Assembly: GCA_900545745.1 (NCBI GenBank)
Contig: URAD01000023.1
Coordinates: forward strand, 1-25,715
Length of the DNA: 25,715 bases
Direction of reading: 5' to 3'
Source of the DNA: an uncultured Collinsella sp.
Lineage (GTDB): Bacteria > Actinomycetota > Coriobacteriia > Coriobacteriales > Coriobacteriaceae
Shown in pieces: positions 7,509-15,783 of the stretch (position 1 is its first letter; each line of letters opens with the position of its first letter). The notes under the pieces were generated by a model that saw nothing but the letters and a program-made list of their open reading frames with translations, was not told the origin of the DNA and ran no database searches. Both the position numbers and the translations under genes were made by a program.

Positions 7509-8171
7509 ATGGGCAACACGTACGCAGATATCCCTGTGGCCGACGCCACTCTTGCGTCCGATAGCGCGGCAAAGCGCCTGACGGGCGACGAACGCCGTCG
7601 CGAGATTCTCGATGCCGTGCGCACCGTAAGCTCCGAGCTGGGCGTGTCGCATCTATCCGTCTCGGCCGTGACCAAGCGAGCCGGCTGCACGCGCTCGCTG
7701 TTCTACCACTACTTCGCCGATATGGACGCCGCTGTCACCGCCGTCATGGACGAGGCAATCGACGGTTTTATCTCCGAACTCGAGCAGTGGAACGCCGGCC
7801 GCACGGTTGGCGACATCGAAGGCGCACTCGACACCGTCGCCCCGCTCTTTAAGCGCCTGGTCGCCAGCGGCCACGAGCTGCCGAGTACGCTCACCTCAAG
7901 CAGTGGCGCGCTCTACGGCGGCTTTTTACACAACGTGGTCCAGCGTGTGGCGCAGTATATCTGCGACACCACCGTGGTGGATTTTGTCGCCCATCATGAG
8001 CTACGCATCGACCATGTCTACGAGACGTTCTACACCCTCATCATGGGGTTGTTGATGTATATCCGCACGCACCCCGATGTGCCCGACGAGACGGTCAAGG
8101 AAATCATCGCCTCGACACTCCACATCGAGGGCTATACCGCCAAGTATCCGGAGCGCAAGCCCCAGGACTGA
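7509..8171 (+). CDS. TetR/AcrR family transcriptional regulator
   Basis: 220 aa. The DNA-binding domain is at residues about 28-75: RREILDAVRTVSSELG, then the helix-turn-helix LSVSAVTKRAGCTRSLFYHYFADMD with the typical SLFYHYF ending. The C-terminal all-helical ligand and dimer domain is not similar to a subfamily I can name. An unstructured leader of about 27 residues precedes the HTH. The ATG at 7509 has GAAAGG upstream. It is divergent from the oxidoreductase and 63 bp ahead of the DUF5692 gene. It therefore most likely controls all three genes through the palindromes at 7413-7481. The inducer is unknown. Confidence 0.92.
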   Translation: MGNTYADIPVADATLASDSAAKRLTGDERRREILDAVRTVSSELGVSHLSVSAVTKRAGCTRSLFYHYFADMDAAVTAVMDEAIDGFISELEQWNAGRTVGDIEGALDTVAPLFKRLVASGHELPSTLTSSSGALYGGFLHNVVQRVAQYICDTTVVDFVAHHELRIDHVYETFYTLIMGLLMYIRTHPDVPDETVKEIIASTLHIEGYTAKYPERKPQD

Positions 8172-8234
8172 CGACATTTGGCCAAACTGCCCGCGATCAG
8201 AAGAGGGGCCGCGGGCGTGTGAAAGGAGAGCAGC

Positions 8235-9242
8235 ATGCTGTTCGATGTTTGGGGTAGCGATACCCTTATCCACTGGGCCGGCTGGGCCATGGTCTTTATT
8301 GGCCTGATCGTGCTCAACGAGGTCGGCCGCCGCACCAAGCTGGGCGCGGCCATCATCTTTGGCGTGGCTCCGCTGGCCATGACCATCTACTGCGTCGCCA
8401 TCGCCGTCGGCGTTTCGCAGGGCGCCGAGTGGGCGCTCACCAACCCCACCCATGTGTACCAGAACAGCTGGTTCCACTACGCCAAGGTATACGCGGCGCT
8501 TGCCGGTTGCTGGGGCTTCATCGCCATTAAGTATCAGTGGGGCAAGATCGGCAAGGCGCACTGGTTCCGCGCATGGCCGTTTGTGATCGTCGCCATCAAC
8601 ATCATGATCGCCGTCGTGTCCGACTTCGAGAGCGCCTATCACTTCTTTGTCCTGGGCCAGTCCACTTGGGTCACCTCCGAGGGCGCCACGCAGCTCGCCG
8701 GTTGGAATAACGTGTTCAACGGCATCGCCGGAATCATCAACATCTTCTGCATGACCGGTTGGTGGAGCGTCTACGCCTCCGAGGACAAGACCGACATGCT
8801 GTGGCCCGACATGACCTGGGTCTACATCATCGCCTACGACATCTGGAACTTCTGCTACACCTACAACTGCCTGCCCACCCACTCCTGGTTCTGCGGCTTT
8901 GCGCTGCTGCTGGCGCCCACCGTCGCCGCCTTTATCTGGAACAAGGGCGGCTGGATCCAGAACCGCGCCTTTACGCTTGCTATTTGGTGCATGTTTGCCC
9001 AGGTGTTCCCCTACTTCCAGGAGGAGTCCATCTTTGTGACCCACTCCACACTCGACCCCGGCGCCGCCACCGCGGTCTCCATCGCCGCGCTGATCGCCAA
9101 CGTCGCCGCGATCATCTACATCGCCTACCGCGCCAAGAAGCTCGGCCGCAATCCCTACAAGCAGGATGTCTTTGAGGGCACCAGCGATTGGGAGAAGGCT
9201 ACCGCTCGCCGCGCCAAGGTGGATTACGCACACGCCGAGTAA
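8235..9242 (+). CDS. DUF5692-type polytopic membrane protein
   Basis: 335 aa, about nine hydrophobic segments: residues 12-28, 38-58, 82-98, 112-128, 160-177, 194-208, 218-234, 244-260 and 279-298. Between them are many conserved-looking aromatic and polar residues, such as NPTHVYQNSWFHYAK, FPYFQEES and WVYIIAYDIWNFCYTYNC. The tail (299-335) is charged and cytoplasmic. From memory this resembles DUF5692, a family without known function in anaerobic gut bacteria; the assignment was not checked. The start has AAAGGAG 7 nt upstream. It follows tetR in one transcription unit and is followed by a strong terminator. It may be a permease or membrane sensor working with the divergent oxidoreductase. 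Confidence 0.75.
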   Translation: MLFDVWGSDTLIHWAGWAMVFIGLIVLNEVGRRTKLGAAIIFGVAPLAMTIYCVAIAVGVSQGAEWALTNPTHVYQNSWFHYAKVYAALAGCWGFIAIKYQWGKIGKAHWFRAWPFVIVAINIMIAVVSDFESAYHFFVLGQSTWVTSEGATQLAGWNNVFNGIAGIINIFCMTGWWSVYASEDKTDMLWPDMTWVYIIAYDIWNFCYTYNCLPTHSWFCGFALLLAPTVAAFIWNKGGWIQNRAFTLAIWCMFAQVFPYFQEESIFVTHSTLDPGAATAVSIAALIANVAAIIYIAYRAKKLGRNPYKQDVFEGTSDWEKATARRAKVDYAHAE

Positions 9243-9313
9243 CGCGCCTGGCGCAGACATCGCTTGAGCACGAAGCAGCATAGCCGGCTCCGCGCAACTC
9301 AACGCATTGTAGA

Positions 9314-9353
9314 GCCCCCGGAATGTGATTCGTTCGCGTTCCGGGGGCCTTTT
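9314..9353 (+). terminator. Rho-independent terminator of the tetR-DUF5692 unit
   Basis: Perfect 10-bp stem GCCCCCGGAA (9314-9323) with TTCCGGGGGC (9339-9348), 15-nt loop, then CTTTT on the plus strand. It lies 72 bp after the DUF5692 stop codon. Confidence 0.85.
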
Positions 9354-9475
9354 GCCGCCGCGAGGATGCGGCCGAACGATGCGCTCGAGTTAAATCGGAT
9401 CTTATATTTCGCACGCGCTTTATATGGCTCCATTTTTGGGTACAGTGTTGTCCCGATATTGAGCTTGGGGGATAT

Positions 9476-10972
9476 ATGAAAGATGAGACGATGGGCCAAG
9501 AGGATGCGGCCCAAGATGCAGAAGCTTGCGCTGAGGCCTTGGAGAGCTTAGACCGGATTTCACTCGATGAGATTGCGTTTGACGATTCGGGCGTTGATGT
9601 GCAGGATGAGCCGGAAACCGAGGCGCAATCCGATGATCAGGATGCAGGCGACGTTGAGCCTGCCGAGGATGAGGCAGATCACGAAGACACCGAAAGCGAG
9701 GCCGGCAACCAGCCCGAATCCGACACGGGCGAGGAAACCGTCTTGCTCGACAGCTTACCGGCCGAGGATTCGCTGACCCGCGAGCTTCCTGGCCTGGGTT
9801 CCGCACCAGCCGTGGACGAGACCATCGCCATGGGCGATATTCCCCTACCATCCGTTCCCTCGGCACGCGAGGCCGAGGTTCGCCATCGCAAGATGTCGCC
9901 CAAGCGCCGCAACCTGATGGTTGCCGGCGTTGTGGCCGTCGCGCTCGTCGCCGGCGGCGCAGGCTATGCTGCCTGGAACGGATATCAGCAAGAGCAGGCT
10001 GCCACTGTCGCCGCCAATGCCCACACGATGATGTCAGTGCAGATTGGCGTGCAGGCCGCGGGCCTCGACTGTTCCACTGGCTCAAAGATCCCCGTGCAGG
10101 TGAGTGGCCAGGACTCCGACGGCTCTTCTGTGAGCGAAACACTCTACGTTGACGAGCACGGCCGCGGCATCAAACTGCTGCCCGGCGATTACACGCTCTC
10201 CATCGCTGCCTCCCCCATCGCGGCCGACGGCACCATCTATACCGTCCCAACCACCAAGACGCAGGTCACCGTTAAGAGCGATGGACAGGATTTAAGTGCC
10301 CAGGCCACCTTTAAGCTCAAGGTGCCTTCGGCCGACACGGTGACTGACGACCAGATCGATGCCGCCGCCAAGTATGCCGAGGAGGGCGGTGCGAGCTCCG
10401 CTGCGGCTGCCAAAGTGCTCCAGCAGGCAGCAACCGCGCGGCGCGACGCCGCCGTCAATGCCGTGAGCGCGCAAAAGGCACAGGCGTCCCGTGATGCTGA
10501 CGCTCGCCACAAGGCAACCGACCTCTACCAGCTCGATATTCCCGTCGAGTGGTACGGCAAGGTCGCAACTTGGCAAAACGGAAGCACGCTATGCATCTAT
10601 CTGGGCGACGACGCCAATACGCCGCTCGTGACGCTCGTTGCGGTGCGCGAGGGCGAGAGCTTTACGCCCGATGAAGGCGATACGGTTTTGGGCGCGGCCA
10701 ATCTAGGCAACGGTTATACCGTCTACGCCAGCGGCCCCGTCTATCCGTACGTGGTGCCCCAGACCATCAACGGACGGACGCAGAACCCCGTGTCAACCTA
10801 CCCCATGGACACGGCCATTGAGCTTGTCGAGCTTACGACCGGCAACCGCTACACCTATAGCCAGATCAAGAACGACCTGGTTGGCAAAGACGGCAACGCA
10901 GACGCCGCCACCAAACTCGAGACCGACTACCTCGCCCAGATTCTCCTGCCGAGCATCAAAGCCCAGGACTAG
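9476..10972 (+). CDS. Acidic single-pass membrane protein of unknown function
   Basis: 498 aa. Residues 1-130 are very rich in Asp/Glu and probably disordered in the cytoplasm. A basic patch (RHRKMSPKRR, 136-145) precedes one transmembrane helix at 147-166, giving a type II (N-in) topology. The outer part (170-498) has a beta-rich segment (186-283, including LLPGDYTLSIAASPI) and an Ala-rich helical stretch (290-347). A final domain (350-498) carries YQLDIPVEWYGKVATW and TVYASGPVYPYVVP. I do not recognise a family. The DGSSVSETLYVDEHGRG and LPGDYTL pattern resembles carboxypeptidase-like or surface repeat folds. It stands alone: a terminator lies upstream and a convergent gene downstream. The ATG at 9476 has GGGGG 5 nt before it. 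Confidence 0.8.
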   Translation: MKDETMGQEDAAQDAEACAEALESLDRISLDEIAFDDSGVDVQDEPETEAQSDDQDAGDVEPAEDEADHEDTESEAGNQPESDTGEETVLLDSLPAEDSLTRELPGLGSAPAVDETIAMGDIPLPSVPSAREAEVRHRKMSPKRRNLMVAGVVAVALVAGGAGYAAWNGYQQEQAATVAANAHTMMSVQIGVQAAGLDCSTGSKIPVQVSGQDSDGSSVSETLYVDEHGRGIKLLPGDYTLSIAASPIAADGTIYTVPTTKTQVTVKSDGQDLSAQATFKLKVPSADTVTDDQIDAAAKYAEEGGASSAAAAKVLQQAATARRDAAVNAVSAQKAQASRDADARHKATDLYQLDIPVEWYGKVATWQNGSTLCIYLGDDANTPLVTLVAVREGESFTPDEGDTVLGAANLGNGYTVYASGPVYPYVVPQTINGRTQNPVSTYPMDTAIELVELTTGNRYTYSQIKNDLVGKDGNADAATKLETDYLAQILLPSIKAQD

Positions 10973-11045
10973 CCTGGCACAGCAAGGTGCTCCCCAACCG
11001 TGATGAAGGAGCCAGGAGGTCCTGACCCCACAGGCCCATAGATGA

Positions 11046-12398
11046 TTAGGCAAGGAGCCACTTCCATGCGGGCATAACGTGTACCACACCGTGCTCGCAT
11101 GGAATATCGGTCTGTTCATCCATGGTAACGATTGCCGACTCGCCAAGATCGAACTGGGCCATCGAGGCATCAAGCGCGGTAATTTCGCGCTCGCGCGTTT
11201 TCTCACTTGCCATATCCGCGCTCACCTGAATCAGGCTATAAGCCCGCATGAGAAGTGCGTCCCCAGCAACAAAGTCCACCTCATGGCTTTTACTCTTCTC
11301 TTTGATCAGCAGACGGCAGACCGAGCCGGTCCTCACCGCGGGAGTCCTTCTTCTTAGCGCATTGAACACTGCGGTCTCGAGCCTCTGGCCCTGGTCCAAT
11401 GCCGATGCGGGAGAGAATGCTCCAAACATCGCAGGATCGACAGCGTAGACCTTAGACGCAGACCGCATGTTATTTGCCAGTGAACGCGTGAACTCCGGCA
11501 CAGAAAACAACAGGTAGGCGTCCTCATAATACTCAAGTAAGTCGCTGAGCGAATTACGACTGACGGGTATCTGCCTGCTCTTGAACTCGTTATACACTTT
11601 GTTCACCGACAGCTCTCGTCCCGAAGATGCCATACACCGCGTCAGGAACAGCGATGCCAGGCGAGGGTTCTTGACGTCGTAGCGTTCAACGACGTCCATG
11701 GCGACCGTTCGCGAAGCATATTCCTGTAGCAGCTGAATCGCGTCTGCGGGCGTCTGCCCAAGTGTCGCGATGAATCCCCCTCGTTCAAGATATCCGATCA
11801 GATGATGTCGAAGCAGCGCCGCATCGCTCGGGGAAAAGGTCACATCTGGCTCGGGAACGTTCCCCGTCTTATATCGAACGTATTCCGAAAAGCTCAATGG
11901 AAAAAGCTCTCGCACAAGAGAACGACCCCTGAACTCGCTCTTAAGTTCTGAGGACAGCATCTTAGAAGAAGATCCCGTCACATAGACGGTCGCTTTCTCC
12001 GTATCGACTACACGCCGCAGAAACGCACCCCATTCGGGAATTTCCTGGATCTCGTCAAAGAAAATATAAGCGCCCTCGGTTCGAGCAGCAGGATACAGCG
12101 CATAGAACGTGTCGAGCACGTCCGCCAGCAGCGATGGCTCATACGGGCGCAAGCGCTCATCCTCAAAATTGAAGTAAAGCATCCGGTCAAGCTCGACGCC
12201 CCGGCTCTGAAGCCGCCGCATCTCCTGATACAGGCGATACGTCTTTCCACAACGGCGGGCCCCCACAATCACATTTACGATGTTGTCGCGCTTTGGCTCC
12301 TGTGGATTTCCTAGATCAAGGTCTCGCTCAAAGACCCGCGGAACCCCCTGCTGTTCAAAGTCCTTTATTTTCCGGGCGACCAAGTCGTTGAATGCCAT
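11046..12398 (-). CDS. AAA+ ATPase with DUF4143 domain
   Basis: 450 aa. Walker A is GARRCGKT (46-53) and Walker B is YIFFDEIQEI (111-120). TGSSSKML (141-148) matches sensor 1 of the AAA_14 family, followed by GRS..ELFPLSFSEY, typical of this group. The C-terminal half (about 195-400) is the DUF4143 region, with HEVDFVAGD (372-380) and QVSADM (391-396) resembling a restriction-endonuclease-like core. Such proteins are common accessory genes, scattered in gut bacteria, and their function is unresolved. Its codons look less GC-rich than its neighbours', and it sits beside a tRNA-like remnant, both hints of acquisition. It is convergent with the acidic membrane protein gene and is a single-gene unit. 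Confidence 0.9.
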   Translation of the reverse strand: MAFNDLVARKIKDFEQQGVPRVFERDLDLGNPQEPKRDNIVNVIVGARRCGKTYRLYQEMRRLQSRGVELDRMLYFNFEDERLRPYEPSLLADVLDTFYALYPAARTEGAYIFFDEIQEIPEWGAFLRRVVDTEKATVYVTGSSSKMLSSELKSEFRGRSLVRELFPLSFSEYVRYKTGNVPEPDVTFSPSDAALLRHHLIGYLERGGFIATLGQTPADAIQLLQEYASRTVAMDVVERYDVKNPRLASLFLTRCMASSGRELSVNKVYNEFKSRQIPVSRNSLSDLLEYYEDAYLLFSVPEFTRSLANNMRSASKVYAVDPAMFGAFSPASALDQGQRLETAVFNALRRRTPAVRTGSVCRLLIKEKSKSHEVDFVAGDALLMRAYSLIQVSADMASEKTREREITALDASMAQFDLGESAIVTMDEQTDIPCEHGVVHVMPAWKWLLA

Positions 12399-12405
12399 AA
12401 TTCTC

Positions 12406-12467
12406 CAATCTTGCTCTCTAGCTAATCAAAATTATACCTATTCTTGATTAATTGAAGAGCAAGATTG
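12406..12467. promoter_or_regulatory. Promoter and 12-bp inverted repeat upstream of the ATPase gene
   Basis: CAATCTTGCTCT (12406-12417) and AGAGCAAGATTG (12456-12467) are perfect inverted arms. Nested inside are TAATCAA (12423-12429) and TTGATTA (12444-12450), and TTGATTAA recurs at 12476. A perfect minus-strand TATAAT (12431-12436) lies in the centre, 33 bp from the ATPase start. The layout suggests an operator over the promoter, possibly for autoregulation. Confidence 0.5.
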
Positions 12468-12515
12468 TGTCTTACTTGATTAACACTTAGGCAAGTTTTT
12501 TCACTATTACTGCTC

Positions 12516-12580
12516 GAAGGATGCCGAGTGGCTGAGAGGACAACCAAGCTCGAATGCGACTCCCTGGACAGTCGATTTGG
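12516..12580 (+). other. tRNA-Ser-like remnant
   Basis: The stretch GCCGAGTGGCTGAGAGG (12523-12539) closely resembles a tRNA-Ser D-arm and is followed by CTCGAA, like a CGA anticodon loop. GACT..AGTC can form a short variable arm. No 5-bp anticodon stem or matching acceptor stem can be drawn, so it is not a functional tRNA. It may be the scar of an integration event or chance similarity. Confidence 0.35.
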
Positions 12581-12608
12581 GACGGGACTTTTTTGACTAC
12601 CCGTCCCA
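12578..12608. other. TGGGACGGG hairpin with T6 loop
   Basis: Perfect 9-bp stem TGGGACGGG/CCCGTCCCA with a 13-nt loop containing TTTTTT. It lies between the small acidic gene (ends at 12642 on the minus strand) and the tRNA-like remnant. It may end transcription of the small gene, but no T-run follows the stem. Otherwise 12399-12641 is empty of genes. Confidence 0.45.
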
Positions 12609-12641
12609 GAAAATCATCGCCAAATTAGCTACTTGATGCAA

Positions 12642-12845
12642 CTAGCGCCAGGGGTCGGCTTCGAACAGCGGCTCGCGCTCGGGGCGGCGATCGCTGTAGG
12701 GATCGTAGCCGTCATCGTCCTCGTTCTCGGCACGGATGTAGGGGTCGCGCGGCTTGGGCGCCGGTTTGGGAGAAGCCTTCGGTGCGACCGGCGCGGCGGG
12801 CGCTGCCTCAGCAACCGGTGCGTGCGTCTTGTTCTCGTCTTTCAT
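12642..12845 (-). CDS. Small acidic Pro/Ala-rich hypothetical protein
   Basis: 67 aa from the chosen ATG (MKDENKTHAPV). Residues 8-32 are Ala/Pro/Lys-rich. The C-terminal half is charged and aromatic (RDPYIRAENEDDDGYDP, then REPLFEADPWR) and looks conserved rather than random. There are no cysteines and no membrane segment. The frame continues six codons upstream to 12863, but the ATG at 12845 has AAGGAG at 8 nt. It lies downstream of clpB beyond that gene's terminator. Function unknown. Confidence 0.6.
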   Translation of the reverse strand: MKDENKTHAPVAEAAPAAPVAPKASPKPAPKPRDPYIRAENEDDDGYDPYSDRRPEREPLFEADPWR

Positions 12846-12895
12846 CTGCATAGCTCCTTGCATCGCATCCGTTCAACATTATCGATTGTCGCACG

Positions 12896-12930
12896 AAAAA
12901 GGGCGGCGGACCCAATTGGATCCGCCGCCC
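12896..12930 (-). terminator. Rho-independent terminator of clpB
   Basis: Stem GGGCGGCGGA (12901-12910) with TCCGCCGCCC (12921-12930); the loop contains CCAATTGG. On the minus strand it is followed by TTTTT (12896-12900). It is 48 bp past the clpB stop. Confidence 0.85.
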
Positions 12931-12977
12931 TTGGCGTTTAGAGACGGCTGGCAGATTTTAAGGCATGTCGCATAAAT

Positions 12978-15605
12978 CTATTCGGCGTCGGGGACCTCAT
13001 AGGTGGCCGCCGGCGTGTTGTCGCACACGACGGTAAAGCCGCCGTCCTTGTCGGCATCGACCGTCACCTGATCGCCCTCGCGCACCGTGCCGTCGATGAT
13101 AGCGGCGGCGATGGCATCCACGACCTCGCGCTGAACCAGACGCTTGAGCGGACGGGCGCCAAAGACCGGGTCCAGACCGCCCACGGCGAGCATCTGCTTG
13201 GCCGCCGGGGTGATGGCAAGCGTCATGCGCTCCTTGGCCAGACGTGCGCGGACGTCGGCAAGCTGGATGTCGACGATTTTCTCGATCTGCGCCATGCCGA
13301 GCGGGTGGAACACCACGATGTCGTCGATACGGTTGAGGAACTCAGGGCGGAAAGTCTGAGCCATGGCGGCGTCGACCTGACGGCGCATCTCCTCCTCGTC
13401 CTTACCGGACAGGTCGGCGATGGCCTTGGAGCCCACGTTGGACGTCATGATGATAATCGTGTTCTTAAAGGACACCTGACGACCCTGGCCATCGGTCAGA
13501 CGGCCGTCGTCGAGCACCTGCAACAGCACGTTGAAGACATCAGGATGAGCCTTCTCCATCTCGTCGAGCAAGATTACGGAGTACGGGCGACGGCGCACGG
13601 CCTCGGTGAGCTGGCCGCCCTCGTCGTAGCCCACGTATCCCGGGGGCGCACCGATCAGACGCTGGACGCTGAACTTCTCCATGTATTCGGACATGTCGAT
13701 ACGCACGAGCGCGCGCTCGTCATCGAACAGGCACTCGGCCAGCGCCTTGGCGAGCTCGGTCTTGCCCACGCCGGTGGGACCCAGGAAGAAGAAGCTTCCG
13801 ATGGGCTTGTCCGGATCGGAGAGGCCCGCACGGCTGCGGCGCACAGCTGCGGCGACGGCGGAGACGGCCTCGTCCTGGCCGATGACGCGCTTATGCAGTT
13901 CGCCCTCCAAGCCCTTCAGCTTGTCGAGCTCGCCCTGCATCATCTTGGACACGGGCACGCCGGTCCAGGCGCTCACGACCTCTGCAATCTCATCGGAGGT
14001 CACCTGTTCGTTGAGACCCTCGCCGTCCTGCTGCTTTTGCGCCTCGAGCGCGGCCTCGGAATCCTGAATCTGTTGCTGCAGACCCGGGATCACGGAATAG
14101 CGCAGCTCGGACGCACGGCCCAGGTCGCCGTTACGCGTCGCGCGCTCCTCTTCGCTCTTGGCCTCGTCAAGCTGGCTCTTAAGCTCCTGCACGTGGTCAA
14201 TGGCGTTCTTCTGGTTGAGCCAGCCGGCCTTTTGCACGTTGAGTTTTTCCTGGACCTCGGCAATCTCCTGGCGCAGGGCCTCCAGACGCTCCTTGGAGGC
14301 GTCATCGGTCTCTTTCATGAGCGCCTGTTCCTCGATCTGCAGCTGAGTGAGCTGACGCGTGGTGGCGTCGATCTCGACCGGCATGCTGTCGAGTTCCATG
14401 CGCAGGCGGCTTGCCGCCTCATCGACCAAATCGATGGCCTTGTCGGGCAGGAAGCGGTCGGCGATGTAGCGATCGGAGAGGTCGGCAGCTGCCACGAGCG
14501 CGCTATCGGTGATATGCACACCGTGGAAGATCTCGTATTTCTCCTTGAGGCCACGCAGGATCGAGATGGTGTCCTCGACGGTAGGCTCGCTCACCATCAC
14601 GGTCTGGAAACGACGCGCGAGCGCCGCATCCTTTTCGATGTACTTGCGGTATTCGTCGAGCGTGGTCGCGCCGATCGCGTGCAAGTCGCCACGGGCAAGT
14701 GCCGGCTTGAGAATGTTGCCGGCGTCCATGGAGCCCTCGGTGGCACCCGCGCCCACGATGGTGTGGAGCTCATCGATGAACAGGATGACCTTGCCCTCGG
14801 ACTTTTGCACTTCCTTGAGCACGGCCTTCAAGCGGTCCTCGAACTCGCCGCGGTATTTGGCGCCGGCGACCAGCGCGCTCATATCGAGCTCGATAAGGTC
14901 GCGGTCGCGCAGGGTGCTCGGCACGTCGCCGGCCACGATACGCTGGGCGATGCCCTCGACGATGGCCGTCTTGCCGACGCCCGGCTCACCGATGAGCACG
15001 GGGTTGTTCTTGGTGCGACGGGACAGGACCTGGATGGTGCGGCGAATCTCATCGGTACGGCCGATGACCGGGTCGAGCTTGCCGGCGCGGGCCAGATCGC
15101 AGATGTTGCGACCGTACTGCTCCAGTGCCTCAAACTGAGTCTTGTCCTCGGCAGACGTCACGCGGTCATCGCCACGCAGCTCCTCGTAGACTTGCTCGAT
15201 GCGCTCCTTGGTGACGCCGGCGTCGCGCAGTACGCGGCCCGCCTCGCCCTTGTCCTCGGCAAGCGCCATCAGCAGATGCTCAGTCACCACAAAGCTGTCG
15301 CCCATCTTGGTGGCCTTCTTCTCGGCCTTTTCGATGACGCGGACGAGCTCGTTGGACAGGCCCATCTGCTGGCCCTCGCCCGAAACCTTGGGCGCGTGGT
15401 CGATGGCATCCTGTGTGGAGCGTGCGAGCTGGGCCGGGTCGGCACCGATGCGCTCGATGATCACGGAGATATTGCGCTCGCCGGCACCGAGCAGGGCAGA
15501 CAGCAGGTGAATCGGCTCCACCGCGCCCGCCTGCGCGTCGGCAGCCGTGCTCATGGCGGTCTGCAGCGCCTCGCGCGACGTCATTGCTAGCTTATCGATT
15601 CTCAT
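12978..15605 (-). CDS. clpB: ATP-dependent disaggregase ClpB
   Basis: 875 aa, full length for the family. ClpB is a hexameric AAA+ machine that pulls polypeptides out of aggregates together with DnaK. The N-terminal substrate domain spans 1-145. The first AAA+ module has GEPGVGKT (206-213), pore loop KYRGEFEDR (Tyr251) and Walker B VILFIDE (273-279). The coiled-coil middle domain that contacts DnaK lies at about 405-530. The second AAA+ module has GPTGVGKT (609-616), pore loop GYVGYDEGG and ILLDEMEKAHPDV (678-690), and ends with the GARPLKR sensor-2 region (816-822). The presence of the M-domain and the absence of an IGF/ClpP loop separate it from ClpA/ClpC. The leader contains the 27-bp element shared with dnaK, so it should belong to the HspR heat-shock regulon. 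Confidence 0.97.
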   Translation of the reverse strand: MRIDKLAMTSREALQTAMSTAADAQAGAVEPIHLLSALLGAGERNISVIIERIGADPAQLARSTQDAIDHAPKVSGEGQQMGLSNELVRVIEKAEKKATKMGDSFVVTEHLLMALAEDKGEAGRVLRDAGVTKERIEQVYEELRGDDRVTSAEDKTQFEALEQYGRNICDLARAGKLDPVIGRTDEIRRTIQVLSRRTKNNPVLIGEPGVGKTAIVEGIAQRIVAGDVPSTLRDRDLIELDMSALVAGAKYRGEFEDRLKAVLKEVQKSEGKVILFIDELHTIVGAGATEGSMDAGNILKPALARGDLHAIGATTLDEYRKYIEKDAALARRFQTVMVSEPTVEDTISILRGLKEKYEIFHGVHITDSALVAAADLSDRYIADRFLPDKAIDLVDEAASRLRMELDSMPVEIDATTRQLTQLQIEEQALMKETDDASKERLEALRQEIAEVQEKLNVQKAGWLNQKNAIDHVQELKSQLDEAKSEEERATRNGDLGRASELRYSVIPGLQQQIQDSEAALEAQKQQDGEGLNEQVTSDEIAEVVSAWTGVPVSKMMQGELDKLKGLEGELHKRVIGQDEAVSAVAAAVRRSRAGLSDPDKPIGSFFFLGPTGVGKTELAKALAECLFDDERALVRIDMSEYMEKFSVQRLIGAPPGYVGYDEGGQLTEAVRRRPYSVILLDEMEKAHPDVFNVLLQVLDDGRLTDGQGRQVSFKNTIIIMTSNVGSKAIADLSGKDEEEMRRQVDAAMAQTFRPEFLNRIDDIVVFHPLGMAQIEKIVDIQLADVRARLAKERMTLAITPAAKQMLAVGGLDPVFGARPLKRLVQREVVDAIAAAIIDGTVREGDQVTVDADKDGGFTVVCDNTPAATYEVPDAE

Positions 15606-15626
15606 GGAATCACCTCTCTTGGGGCG

Positions 15627-15644
15627 GCCGCCCTACGGGGCGGC
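15627..15644 (-). other. GC hairpin in the clpB leader
   Basis: GCCGCCC/GGGCGGC, a 7-bp stem with a 4-nt loop, between the 27-bp operator and the clpB ribosome-binding site (AGAGAGG). The dnaK leader has an analogous hairpin at 25111-25140. It could influence mRNA stability; the ribosome-binding site itself is not within the stem. Confidence 0.4.
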
Positions 15645-15694
15645 TTCACGTTGTTCGAGAAGTATTGTTGCCAGCTTTGTACGATCTTATACAC

Positions 15695-15721
15695 AAATCT
15701 AAGTCTCTATATATAAGATTT
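15695..15721 (-). promoter_or_regulatory. 27-bp heat-shock operator of clpB (probable HspR site)
   Basis: Read on the minus strand: AAATCTTATAT-N5-GACTTAGATTT. The dnaK promoter region carries exactly the same 11+11 bases around a different N5 (25193-25219). The outer AAATCT/AGATTT arms are inverted. The inner CTTATAT and ACTTAG resemble a diverged form of the actinobacterial HAIR motif CTTGAGT-N7-ACTCAAG bound by HspR. It lies 90 bp ahead of the clpB start. Confidence 0.7.
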
Positions 15722-15783
15722 TCTGAGTGATTGAGAGATAGGGGGCAGGCACGCTCACCCGCTACGGCCTCGTCCCCTCACTA

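Noticed and set aside
7320..7652. N-terminal extension of the oxidoreductase to 7652
   Set aside because: The extension overlaps the tetR gene and the palindromic operator region, has no ribosome-binding site, and the ATG at 7319 is well placed.
12516..12580. Functional tRNA-Ser gene
   Set aside because: Only the D-arm and an anticodon-like loop are recognisable; no anticodon stem, acceptor stem or T-arm can be paired.
13305..15590. 761-aa open frame antisense to clpB
   Set aside because: Shadow frame produced by high-GC third positions. ClpB is full length and strongly conserved on the opposite strand; the antisense translation has no recognisable domain.
15695..15721. CIRCE element (HrcA control) in the clpB or dnaK leaders
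   Set aside because: No TTAGCACTC-N9-GAGTGCTAA pattern is present in either leader; the shared element is different and hspR is in the cluster.
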